Source: a virus
Length of the DNA: 64,000 nucleotides
Virus record (IMG/VR): IMGVR_UViG_3300042731_008397
Span: 62,001-126,000 of that record
Strand: one strand, 5' to 3'
Below, in pieces: positions 25,026 to 32,967 of the stretch (position 1 is the stretch's first letter; each line of letters starts with the position of its first letter). The position numbers were made by a program, and so were the translations under genes. The notes below the pieces were generated by a model. It ran no database searches. It was not told where the DNA came from and saw only the letters and a list, made by a program, of their open reading frames with translations.

Positions 25026-25865
25026 ATGGCACTTGTTACCAACCAACTTTTCAATGAAGCTCCAAACGGTACAAGGACCACGTTCACGACAACACCAAAG
25101 GTGTTCGTTGTCGGGACACTTTGGGTCACACAAGGAGGGCTTGTCGTTTGGAATTTTTCATATACAAACAATTACAAGATTAAATTTGATACCGCACCTG
25201 ATCCGGCAAACGGGGATCTCCGTTGGTCTGGACAGCTTGCATTCGGCGATGAGAGTGAACCATCACAATTCCCTGCCTATACACTGACCAGTATGTGGAC
25301 AGTGGCGTCGTTCCTGCTCTGGTATCGGTATGAACCAGAACAATTTATGCCCTTTGTAACATTTGTCAATTGGGAAGATTTTGAAAATTTTATAGGTAAT
25401 CTCCTTCAACAGGCAGAAGGAAAACTCCAACGATATTTACGTCCATCAGACGACTTTTACGACCGTGGAACAGCAGACCCAGTCGCTTCTGGTGATGAAG
25501 ACATCGCATTATCTGTCAAGGAAGCAATCGCGTTACGAACATGCCAGATTATCCGTGATGTTTATGGTGTTGCTGGACAGCTTACTACTGTGCAAAACCT
25601 GAAAGAGCAGTCAATTACATTTGAAGGTGCGGGAGAAGTAGAACTAACGTATCGAAATCCTATCACAGAAGATATTGCCGCCCAAAACCTTATTAATCTC
25701 TCTGAAATACATATGTTCGATGCCTTGTTTGTCCCTCTTTTGAACCTATCTGGGAGCTTTGGGCGTGTGCTATCATTAGCCGATCTGCCTTCTCAGGTTG
25801 AAAGTACCTACTATTGGAATACTTCCTATCCAATTTTGGGAAATGTGGAAGAAACTGCATTATAA
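25026..25865 (+). CDS. Virion-associated protein, beta N-domain plus helical middle (279 aa)
   Basis: The N-terminus (~residues 1-85) has the pattern seen in phage tail proteins that begin NGTRTTFTT and continue through a short beta domain (KIKFDTAPDPANGDLRW). Residues ~115-180 are helical (ENFIGNLLQQAEGKLQRYLR), somewhat like gp6-type connector proteins. The C-terminus is mixed. No exact family was assigned. Its 3' end overlaps the convergent HD-GYP gene by 40 bp, so no terminator separates the two transcription units. Confidence 0.55.
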   Translation: MALVTNQLFNEAPNGTRTTFTTTPKVFVVGTLWVTQGGLVVWNFSYTNNYKIKFDTAPDPANGDLRWSGQLAFGDESEPSQFPAYTLTSMWTVASFLLWYRYEPEQFMPFVTFVNWEDFENFIGNLLQQAEGKLQRYLRPSDDFYDRGTADPVASGDEDIALSVKEAIALRTCQIIRDVYGVAGQLTTVQNLKEQSITFEGAGEVELTYRNPITEDIAAQNLINLSEIHMFDALFVPLLNLSGSFGRVLSLADLPSQVESTYYWNTSYPILGNVEETAL

Positions 25866-26827
25866 TTATTCTTTTTTATGGCAAGGAAGGTGTGTTTATT
25901 CTGTGAAAAAATATCAACCAGCGCGGGATCTAAATGTGTGCCTGCTTTATCTTGCATGATTTGAGCCGCTTTACGGGAAGAATACGCTTCTTTATAAGAA
26001 CGTTTTTTAGTTAAAGAATCATACGTATCCGCTGCCGCTACGATTCGGGCCTCAAGCGGAGTTTCTTCTTTGACTAATTCCGAAACATATCCAGTTCCAT
26101 CCCACCATTCATGATGAAAAAATGCAATGTTGACCGCAATTTGGGGAAATCCGTTTTGTTCTAAAATTTGTTTCCCATAAATAACATGTTTTTTGACTTC
26201 TTCCCGCTGTTCTGTTGAATATTCCCCGGGATAGTTTAAAATTTCCCGACTTAGCCCGACGTTGCCTATATCGTGAAGTGATGCATACCGGCGAATATTT
26301 CTTATAAATTGGACATCGCAACCATAAAACTCTGCGAAACAGGCGGAATAAGCACAGACCCGTTTTATGTGATGCCCTGTTACCGGGTCATTTAAGTTCG
26401 TAATATCCTCAAGGACATTGACCAGCGTAATTGTAAGCCGCTCTATCTCCTCTTGTTGGGCTATTTGGTCGGTAAGATCGTCATGAATTGCTACGATTTC
26501 CCCACCAGGAAGTCGGAATACATAATTTCTAACCCAAAGTCCTCCTATTCGGCTGTTTTCATAATGTGATAACGGGAGTTCCGCCATGCCGCCTTTTTCG
26601 TTGACTTGTTGGAAGAGATCAAAAAGCCCGATAGCTTTGACACCTGGGAAGACTTCAGTTACTCTTTTCCCGACAACTTCTTTTTCTTTAACGTGGTTGA
26701 TTTCTTCTCCTCGCTTATTTAAAGCGATAAAGACAAAATCTTTACCTCCATCTATTGCCCGATAGATGGCTATTCCACTATTAACGCGGTTAAATACAGA
26801 GCGCCAAAGCATGTCTTCACGGGTCAT
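25826..26827 (-). CDS. PAS-HD-GYP domain protein, probable cyclic-dinucleotide phosphodiesterase
   Basis: Residues ~1-120 look like a PAS sensor domain (NSGIAIYRAIDGGKDFVFIA, then GKRVTEVFPGV). Residues ~140-325 are an HD-GYP domain: HHIKRV (152-157), HD (185-186) in SLHDIGNVGL, His214, HHEWWDGTGYV (238-248), AAADTYD (264-270). Metal ligands are all present; the last GYP residue is Val instead of Pro. HD-GYP enzymes hydrolyse c-di-GMP, and some hydrolyse 3'3'-cGAMP. It starts 1 bp after the previous stop, at the end of the tape-measure operon, so it is expressed with tail genes. A phage-borne HD-GYP is rare. It may lower host c-di-GMP or counter cyclic-nucleotide defence; both are inference. 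Confidence 0.85.
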   Translation of the reverse strand: MTREDMLWRSVFNRVNSGIAIYRAIDGGKDFVFIALNKRGEEINHVKEKEVVGKRVTEVFPGVKAIGLFDLFQQVNEKGGMAELPLSHYENSRIGGLWVRNYVFRLPGGEIVAIHDDLTDQIAQQEEIERLTITLVNVLEDITNLNDPVTGHHIKRVCAYSACFAEFYGCDVQFIRNIRRYASLHDIGNVGLSREILNYPGEYSTEQREEVKKHVIYGKQILEQNGFPQIAVNIAFFHHEWWDGTGYVSELVKEETPLEARIVAAADTYDSLTKKRSYKEAYSSRKAAQIMQDKAGTHLDPALVDIFSQNKHTFLAIKKNNYNAVSSTFPKIG

Positions 26828-27307
26828 TTAACACCTCGTTGTCGGTGAGCCGTGTCCATAGCGGTGCAGTTGAACCGCTATGCGGGTTTGTTCACAAATA
26901 GTATGTTCTGAAAGCTGTAATAACGGATACACTTCTTTGAATCCTTTGTCAAGATTAACATCCTTAACATAAATCGAAAAAAGGATTCTTTGGGCATATT
27001 CAAACTGTAAAAGGCGGGGAGGAAGCGGGGGCGGGTTATAAAGTTTTACTGCATTATGGGAACGGAATTCAAACTCGGAAACAATTTTTTCTCCACCTCT
27101 TTCATTGACTTGGATCGTGGCTAAAATAACTCTTAAATCCCCGTCATCAGGATTCCGAATGTCAATCGGTTTGACCATAAATTTGATTTCCCATAGTGCT
27201 TTGTGACGACCAAACGGGTAAGGCTGATCAAGGATACAATGAATGATGTCCGGATCAAGCCGATTCTGGACGAGTTTAGTCATTAAAAAGGGTTTCTTTC
27301 GTGGCAT
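26828..27307 (-). CDS. Hypothetical tail-operon protein (159 aa)
   Basis: Not recognised. Lies between the tape measure gene (3-bp gap) and the HD-GYP gene (TAA immediately followed by its ATG), so it is co-translated with both. The sequence is beta-rich with a repeated strand pattern (HKALWEIKFMVKPIDIRNPD, then LRVILATIQVNERGGEKIVS) and a proline-rich turn (NPPPLPPRL). Position directly after the tape measure suggests a distal-tail or assembly role. No motif confirms it. Confidence 0.65.
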   Translation of the reverse strand: MPRKKPFLMTKLVQNRLDPDIIHCILDQPYPFGRHKALWEIKFMVKPIDIRNPDDGDLRVILATIQVNERGGEKIVSEFEFRSHNAVKLYNPPPLPPRLLQFEYAQRILFSIYVKDVNLDKGFKEVYPLLQLSEHTICEQTRIAVQLHRYGHGSPTTRC

Positions 27308-27309
27308 TT

Positions 27310-30300
27310 TTATTGATTCCCAAACTCAAACACCTTTTTGCCTTCTTCCGTTGTATGGTATCCCTTATAGAATCTCCAATCTTCAAACGGTGTGGGCGGT
27401 TTCGTGTAGCCAGATTCAGGCGTTCCGTAAAAACCCGCCTCTGGATTATAAGCCCGTTGACCTTGCCTCCCTTCTTCTCCCTGCTGCCGTCTCTGTTCTA
27501 ATCCCAGTTTTTCGGACATGAGTTTCGTGTTTTCGGCAATCAGTTTCAGGTATTCCAGTTGTTGCTCCGCACGGGCTGCCTGCTCCTCGGCATCTTGTAA
27601 GATCGCTTCCTCAAGCCCGGCTTGCGCCTCCGCAAGAGCTTCCGTCTCTCCACCACGTTTGGCAATTTCCCGGAGTTGTTCAAAGGCGGGGATTTTCGCC
27701 GCTGCTGGTCCTTCAGTGGCGACAATTTCTTCCAGAAGTCCACGGCGCTCTTGATCCCGTTGTTGTTGCTGTTCCAATAATTGTAATTCTTTTTCCTGCG
27801 CGGTTACGCTCTCTTCCTGGGCTTGTCCGTAATAGTCAAGGGCTTCTTGGGCATATTTTCTTTGCTCTTCCGGGGTTTCTGCTGCCTCTGCCCGTTCTTC
27901 CATTAGAGCCGCCAATTCACCGGCGATTTGCGCCCGTCCTTCAGCGGTTTGGGTCATTTCAAGACGTTTTTTCAAGACCTCTTCTTGCTTTTCTGCGATA
28001 GCCGCAAGCTCTTTTTTCATACTACTGTCGGTTACGTCAGGAAGCACGTCTTGAAATTTTTCCTTAACATCAACGGCGCTTTTCCCGAAATCTGCCCACA
28101 TGTCGGTGAATTTTCCGAAGACATCGGCTGCCCGCTGTTCAAATTCGTTAATCGGTTCTAACATGTAGGCGTCAAAATCTTCTCTGATGTCTACCAGGCT
28201 AAGCTCCGCCTGAAGGTCAATGGTGGCAAGATCAAACATTGCCTGTTCCACGTCTCGGGTTGCTTTTTCGACATCCATAAGAGACTGTTGCCACGCCATC
28301 GTCTCTTTGTTCGCTTCGACAAGACCTTCAATTTGGAACATTCTGGCCTGTCTCTGTTCTTCCGTTGCCGCTGCTTCCGCTTCCTCAGTGGCAACAATCC
28401 CCATCGCCTCTTCAATTGAAACGCCCCTTGCTTCGGCTACCTTGCCCGCTTTCGCCATTGCTTCCTGCTGCCGTCTCTGTTCCTCTATTTGGGCGTTCCA
28501 CTTCTCTTGCATTTCACTAAGAGCTTGATCTAATGCTTGCGTTTCTTCTTGCTGACGGGCTTTTTCTTCAGGAGATAATGGTTGTGGGGCTCCGGGCTCT
28601 TCCCAGGCAGTCCGTTCAACGGTAATTCCAAGCTTTTCAAGCTCTTGCCGGGTTAACTCCATTTCTTTCCTGATTCTCTCTAAGCGTTCTTGATCACCAC
28701 CTCCTGTTTTAATTGTTTCTTGGAATGCTTTTTCTTGCATCTCGGAAAAATGTTGTTGGAGGATTTCAATTTCTTCTTTCCCGGCAGCTTTTTCCTTAGC
28801 GGTTTCGCCGCCTAAAACAACGTCAATGCGTTGAGCCCCTTTTTCCCCGAATAGTAGGTTCCGAATATTTTCGGGGATAGCTTCATAGATTCCCCGTACT
28901 CCCCCTTCTATAGCAGCAAGTGCTCCTTGTATAGCAGCACTAAAGGCAGTTGCAAAAAGTTCTGTTAACCGATCTGTGAACTCTTGCCCGAAAATAGAGT
29001 CAATCCACTCACCTACGGATGCTCTGAGCCAGTCCATCGCCGGGGTGATGGCTTCTTGTATCGCCCCCGTAATAGCAGGGGCAGCGGCACTGATCGCGGT
29101 GACGGTCTTGTCGGCGATGTCTTTAACAAGGTCGAAAACTTTCCCGACTTCTGGCGCAATTCGGTTAATAATGTCCTCGAAGCCCTCAGCCAGTACGTCA
29201 ACGGTAAATCCTTCTGCCTGGATTTTTTCGTTCAGGTCATGAAATCCTCTTGCGGCTTCTTGGTACACGCGGGACAATTGATTATTGAAATCTGTAGCTG
29301 GGCCTCCAATAAACCCGAAAAGAGATTCTGCCAGGGCTTCTACTCCGCTCCGTAAGATGGCGACTGAATTTTGGTAGGTAGAGCGGATGACTCCTGCGTG
29401 TTCCTTTGTGATTCCGGTTGCAGCTTCTAATTGCTGGCTATACTCTTCGATGGACCGCCCACCCGCATCCATAAGAACGTTGAATGATGCCATCGCCCTC
29501 GTTCCGGCGATCTTTGCGGAATAAAAGTTTTTCTCTGCACCGGTCAATCCTTCATAGCGTTCCCGGACCTCGTTCAGAATCTCCATCGTCTCCCGAAATT
29601 CCCCGGACGAATCCCGAACGGAGACGCCTAACTGCTCTAACGCCCCCATTGCGGTGCTCGTCTGTCCGGTGATTCTGGACAGAATATTCCGCATGTCGGT
29701 CCCAGCTTTTCCGAACCGAATTCCGGCGTCACCAAGAATCCCGATCGCAGCAGCGGACTCTGAGAATTCTAACCCCGCGGCACGGGCGACCACCCCCATT
29801 TGTTTCATTGCCGCAGATGAGGACTTAATGCTGGCACCAGACGTGACGTGAAGGGCGTTGAGAATGTCTAAGGTTTCACCTAAATCATCCATATCTCTCC
29901 CGAATTGTCGGGAAGTGACAGCGGCGATGTCGGTGGCTTCTTCGAGGCTTAATGACCGAGCGGTGGCAAGATCAAGGATTTGAGGAATTCCTTTTAAAGC
30001 GTCTTCTCCTTCAAATCCTAACTGGATAAAGCTTGCGGCTGCTTTAGAGGCTGCCTCAGCGGTATGTTCTGTTGACATCCCCAGTTCACGGGTCATGTCA
30101 ACAACTTGGGCTGTTATCCCCGGATCAAACTGTTCATACCGCCCCAAAAGAGCCTCAAGTTGTTTTGTGGCTCCTTCAAAAGCCCCGCCTACGTCAAGAG
30201 TTAGCCCGATCCAGTTAGTCATTAAGTCTCCAATCTGTCGGATTCTCTTCATGAGAAAATCAAAACCTTTGTTCAGGGTATTGAAAATTCCCACGCCTCG

Positions 30301-30456
30301 GACAAATTGGTCGAACCAGCTTTTTGGACCTTGTGATCTTGTGAGAAGGTCTTGTTTTGCTTTTATCCCTTCTAACTCTGCCTTCATTCGGGCGAGTTCA
30401 TCAAGGATTTTTTCCGCTCCTGTACTACCATAATCTAAATTTAAACCAGATGCCAT
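27310..30456 (-). CDS. Tail tape measure protein
   Basis: 1,048 residues. About residues 100-330 carry the PhageMin_Tail/tape-measure core (MTRELGMSTEHTAEAASKAA, then LSLEEATDIAAVTSRQFGRD, GVVARAAGLEFSESAAAIGI, FGKAGTDMRNILSRITGQTS). Two hydrophobic Ala/Ile-rich stretches follow (~455-520). From ~560 on there is a very long Glu/Gln/Ala coiled coil with repeated EEQ runs. The protein sets tail length and is the scaffold for tail-tube assembly. By the usual 0.15 nm per residue the tail would be about 150 nm. It is preceded by its own promoter (30503-30531) and a Shine-Dalgarno AAGGT. There is no sign of truncation. Confidence 0.95.
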   Translation of the reverse strand: MASGLNLDYGSTGAEKILDELARMKAELEGIKAKQDLLTRSQGPKSWFDQFVRGVGIFNTLNKGFDFLMKRIRQIGDLMTNWIGLTLDVGGAFEGATKQLEALLGRYEQFDPGITAQVVDMTRELGMSTEHTAEAASKAAASFIQLGFEGEDALKGIPQILDLATARSLSLEEATDIAAVTSRQFGRDMDDLGETLDILNALHVTSGASIKSSSAAMKQMGVVARAAGLEFSESAAAIGILGDAGIRFGKAGTDMRNILSRITGQTSTAMGALEQLGVSVRDSSGEFRETMEILNEVRERYEGLTGAEKNFYSAKIAGTRAMASFNVLMDAGGRSIEEYSQQLEAATGITKEHAGVIRSTYQNSVAILRSGVEALAESLFGFIGGPATDFNNQLSRVYQEAARGFHDLNEKIQAEGFTVDVLAEGFEDIINRIAPEVGKVFDLVKDIADKTVTAISAAAPAITGAIQEAITPAMDWLRASVGEWIDSIFGQEFTDRLTELFATAFSAAIQGALAAIEGGVRGIYEAIPENIRNLLFGEKGAQRIDVVLGGETAKEKAAGKEEIEILQQHFSEMQEKAFQETIKTGGGDQERLERIRKEMELTRQELEKLGITVERTAWEEPGAPQPLSPEEKARQQEETQALDQALSEMQEKWNAQIEEQRRQQEAMAKAGKVAEARGVSIEEAMGIVATEEAEAAATEEQRQARMFQIEGLVEANKETMAWQQSLMDVEKATRDVEQAMFDLATIDLQAELSLVDIREDFDAYMLEPINEFEQRAADVFGKFTDMWADFGKSAVDVKEKFQDVLPDVTDSSMKKELAAIAEKQEEVLKKRLEMTQTAEGRAQIAGELAALMEERAEAAETPEEQRKYAQEALDYYGQAQEESVTAQEKELQLLEQQQQRDQERRGLLEEIVATEGPAAAKIPAFEQLREIAKRGGETEALAEAQAGLEEAILQDAEEQAARAEQQLEYLKLIAENTKLMSEKLGLEQRRQQGEEGRQGQRAYNPEAGFYGTPESGYTKPPTPFEDWRFYKGYHTTEEGKKVFEFGNQ

Positions 30457-30502
30457 AAGCTTTTACCTTGTGGATATACAAAACTTGGGTTTTTGATTTC
30501 TC

Positions 30503-30531
30503 AGTATATCACAAAGCAAAAGAAAGATCAA
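30503..30531 (-). promoter_or_regulatory. Promoter of the tape-measure/HD-GYP operon
   Basis: On the minus strand: TTGATC (30526-30531), 17-nt spacer, TATACT (30503-30508). The leader is about 40 nt and holds AAGGT before the ATG at 30456. It places tape measure, the 159-aa gene and HD-GYP in one transcript, downstream of the inserted TnpB element 2. Confidence 0.75.
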
Positions 30532-30784
30532 TTATGGCATGTTTTCGTGAGGAAGTTTTCTCCTGGCTAGAAAAACTATAGCTAAATTTTGACTCTAAGC
30601 AGTTGGAGGTAAATGCCGATATGAAGATAGGGGGTAAGTTGTTTTGGTCAAACTGTGAGCTTGTGAAGTATCCAAAAATTGATTTTTGGCGTCTTACCGA
30701 ACCTGTCGAAAGAAGGCCTCTTCTATGGCTTCAGCCAGAGGATGAATTTCGACAAAAATTTCTGAATTTTTTATAAAATAGTTC

Positions 30785-30822
30785 TTGACACTATGTAGTT
30801 AATTTCATAATATGACTACATA
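30785..30822 (+). promoter_or_regulatory. Promoter and probable operator of the element-2 RHH gene
   Basis: TTGACA (30785-30790), 17-nt spacer, TAATAT (30808-30813), and the ATG is at 30823, so the leader is only about 2-4 nt. An inverted repeat TATGTAGT...ACTACATA (about 30792-30822) covers the spacer and start site, as expected for autoregulation by the encoded ribbon-helix-helix protein. Confidence 0.7.
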
Positions 30823-30993
30823 ATGAAACAAGAAGATAAATATACAACGCTCCGAATTTGGACATCAAGTGTCCAAAAGCTTCGTCTCATCTATGCGTTG
30901 ACAGGTGAAACGATGGTGAAAATTTTAGACCGATTGTTAACGGATGAATTGAAACGAATACAAGCATCTCATGATCATCACGAAAAACTATAA
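30823..30993 (+). CDS. Ribbon-helix-helix regulator inside TnpB element 2 (56 aa)
   Basis: The frame reads MKQEDKYTTLRIWTSSVQKL and continues RLIYALTGETMVKILDRLLT. This is a strand (TTLRIW) followed by two helices, the Arc/CopG-type ribbon-helix-helix fold, with the usual T-x-R-I-type strand. Its last 23 bp overlap the start of tnpB. The inverted repeat in its promoter is the probable binding site. It likely limits transcription of the element; coupling with tnpB suggests joint expression. Confidence 0.75.
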   Translation: MKQEDKYTTLRIWTSSVQKLRLIYALTGETMVKILDRLLTDELKRIQASHDHHEKL

Positions 30994-32119
30994 ATACAAG
31001 CTGTACCGGAATAAGAAAAACAAGCACTTACATCAACAGATTAACATTGCAGGGATTATCTATAACCATTGTATCGCCCTGCATAAAAGGTACTACCGGA
31101 TTTATGGGAAACATCTGAACTGCTATCACATCCAAAAGCATATCACAAAACTTAAGAAACATCCGCGTTATGCATTCTGGAACCTTGTCGGTTCACAAGT
31201 CATTCAGAATATTTGTCAACGCATCGACAAAGCGTATAAACTCTTTTTCCGTAACTTGAAACACAGCATCAAGACGGCTCCGCCAGGCTTCAAGAAGGTC
31301 AAAAAATATAAATCGTTCACCCTCAAACAAGCCGGGTGGAAACTGCTTGACGGCAATAAAATTCAACTCAATTCCCATGTTTATAAATACGCAAAAAGCC
31401 GTGACATCGAAGGAACTATCAAAACCGTTACCGTTAAGCGAGACACCTTAAATAATCTGTACTTGTGTTTTTCGGTCAAACAAGAAATCGAAATACCAGA
31501 CACCAGGGATAACAGCCGGGTCTGTGGATTTGATTTTGGACTAAAAACCTTTCTCGTTTTGTCTAATGGCAGTGACATCAAGAATCCTCTCTTCTTTAAA
31601 CAATCTCAAAAGGACATCAAACACGCTAATCGTGATCTATCCCGAAAACAAAAAGGTTCCAATCACTACAAACACGCCAAACGGACGCTTGCTAAAGTCC
31701 ATGAAACGGTCAAAAACCGTCGCAGGGACTATCAGTTCAAACTGGCACATCAATTGATCGATGACTACGATGTCCTGATATTTGAAACCCTCAATATCAA
31801 AGGAATGCAACGGCTGTGGGGGAAGAAAGTCAACGACTTAGGATTTGCCTCGTTTCTGCTAATTTTGAAACATGTGGCAGTTCCGAAAGGCAAGATTGTC
31901 TTCTTTCTTGACCAGTGGCAACCGACGACGAAACCCTGTTCCGCGTGTGGGTATCTGAATTACGGCTTAACACTGAACGACCGGTATTGGACATGTCCGC
32001 AATGCAGTACATTCCATAATCGAGATAAAAACGCTTCGATAAATATTGAGCGACAGGGCGTTGTCGCTCTTGGGTTAGGCGGTGTAAGACCTCCATTAGG
32101 TGAGGCAACCGCTGTCTGA
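30971..32119 (+). CDS. tnpB: TnpB RNA-guided nuclease, element 2
   Basis: 382 residues beginning MIITKNYKYKLYRNKKNKHL. The RuvC residues are intact: Asp in GFDFGLKTF, Glu in VLIFETLNIKG, Asp in HNRDKNASINI. The zinc-ribbon cysteines are in CSACGYLNYG and CPQCST. The C-terminal ~20 residues (GLGGVRPPLGEATAV) are encoded by the right end, where the guide-RNA scaffold should lie. It overlaps the RHH gene by 23 bp. Sequence is clearly diverged from the TnpBs of elements 1 and 3, so the three are separate arrivals. Confidence 0.9.
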   Translation: MIITKNYKYKLYRNKKNKHLHQQINIAGIIYNHCIALHKRYYRIYGKHLNCYHIQKHITKLKKHPRYAFWNLVGSQVIQNICQRIDKAYKLFFRNLKHSIKTAPPGFKKVKKYKSFTLKQAGWKLLDGNKIQLNSHVYKYAKSRDIEGTIKTVTVKRDTLNNLYLCFSVKQEIEIPDTRDNSRVCGFDFGLKTFLVLSNGSDIKNPLFFKQSQKDIKHANRDLSRKQKGSNHYKHAKRTLAKVHETVKNRRRDYQFKLAHQLIDDYDVLIFETLNIKGMQRLWGKKVNDLGFASFLLILKHVAVPKGKIVFFLDQWQPTTKPCSACGYLNYGLTLNDRYWTCPQCSTFHNRDKNASINIERQGVVALGLGGVRPPLGEATAV

Positions 32120-32155
32120 CCCCAGAATCCCAGGTGCTTCATCCCTGGGAGTACG

Positions 32156-32359
32156 TCAAATATCCTGTTTTATCGTTGCCGTATTGCGGAGAATTCGATC
32201 CATCACTTTGGGTGTGTCAACAGACTGTTTTTGAAGGAAACATCCGGTACATCCTTGGGCAATATACGGGCAAGTAGAGTTCAAAAGTTCAGTTTCACAG
32301 TGAGGAGTTATCCCCTTTATACGGGATACGGTCATTAATTCTTTAGATTTCATAGACAT
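32156..32359 (-). CDS. Small cysteine-rich protein, stop codon at the TnpB insertion site
   Basis: 67 residues (or 65 from the second ATG at 32353). Four cysteines in the pattern C-x9-C-x6-C-x2-C (HCETELLNSTCPYIAQGCTG) suggest a zinc or iron-sulfur site. The last codons coincide with the right end of TnpB element 2: the TGA is formed by the element's TCAA. Joining the flanks after precise excision gives a stop at the same place (ATG TAA), so the insertion changes at most one residue. No Shine-Dalgarno; a TTGAAG...TTTACT promoter would give a short leader. The opposite strand also has an open frame here after excision, so strand choice is not fully certain. Confidence 0.5.
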   Translation of the reverse strand: MSMKSKELMTVSRIKGITPHCETELLNSTCPYIAQGCTGCFLQKQSVDTPKVMDRILRNTATIKQDI

Positions 32360-32451
32360 TCCAGTTAGAGTAAAACTGTAACAACAGAACTCTTCAAAAC
32401 TTAGATGTTTATTCTAGGAAGTTTACGATCTTCTGGAAGTTTCTAAGCTGT

Positions 32452-32967
32452 TTACGTTATCCCCCGATATAATTCTTTTAACAGAGACGGCATAAGGGAT
32501 CTATGTAGACCTAAAATGTATTCTCTGAGTTGGCTTATATAGTTTCTTGGGCGGATCCCGCTCACCCATCGTAAAAAGAATTCCTGCCCTGCCCATTGTT
32601 TGCGTCCGTAAAAGTGCATATATTGAGCCGTAACCGGGCCGTGAGCGGCTGTACCTTCATCAAGGAAATGAATAATATGATTGACGGTAATGTTAGTATC
32701 GGGGTTTACAATGCCTGTGCCCATCGTATGAAACCATTTAATATAACCGTTTCCGATTTCATACGTCCAACCTGCTCCTAATAATGGGGAGTCAACGTCA
32801 TCTCTAATGATTTTTTCAATCCGAATAACCCCTTGTTTCCCCAGTGTATGGAGATGAGAGAGAAAGAGCGCCGGTGCTCTTCCTTGAGCTATTTTGAATT
32901 GAACCTCCAAACGGGAAATACGGTATAACAAATCATTAATTGACGAATTTCCTTTGAATCCGATCAT
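32452..32967 (-). CDS. HK97-gp10-like tail completion/connector protein
   Basis: 171 residues. The start overlaps the portal stop by 4 bp (ATGA). The N-terminal half is helical (INDLLYRISRLEVQFKIAQG). The C-terminal half has the HK97-gp10 pattern: IIHFLDEGTAAHGPVTAQYM, then FYGRKQW and FFLRWVSGIRPRNYI. That family closes the head-tail junction or tail terminus and normally lies near portal genes, as here. Moderate confidence; position supports it. Confidence 0.6.
   Translation of the reverse strand: MIGFKGNSSINDLLYRISRLEVQFKIAQGRAPALFLSHLHTLGKQGVIRIEKIIRDDVDSPLLGAGWTYEIGNGYIKWFHTMGTGIVNPDTNITVNHIIHFLDEGTAAHGPVTAQYMHFYGRKQWAGQEFFLRWVSGIRPRNYISQLREYILGLHRSLMPSLLKELYRGIT

Larger units (their letters stand above)
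30698..32159 (+). mobile_element. IS608-like TnpB element 2, complete ends
   Basis: 1,462 bp. Inserted after TTAC (30694-30697) and finishing TCAA (32156-32159), the two cleavage tetranucleotides of IS608-type elements. The left end holds the hairpin around GGCCTCTTCTATGGC...CAGCCAGAGG (30715-30741). The right end holds CCCAGGTGCTTCATCCCTGG (32129-32148). It carries a ribbon-helix-helix gene and tnpB but no tnpA. It inserted at the 3' end of the small minus-strand gene at 32156-32359, between the head-tail genes and the tape measure. The miniature element at 1277-1464 is an internally deleted relative. Confidence 0.85.

Noticed and set aside
27518-30433. Several plus-strand frames of 60-120 aa
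   Set aside because: Antisense shadows of the tape measure coiled coil; low-complexity Ser/Ala/Arg content.
30621-32270. 64-aa plus-strand gene reconstituted by excising TnpB element 2
   Set aside because: Possible, but antisense to the cysteine-rich minus-strand gene, which fits the operon direction; left as an alternative.
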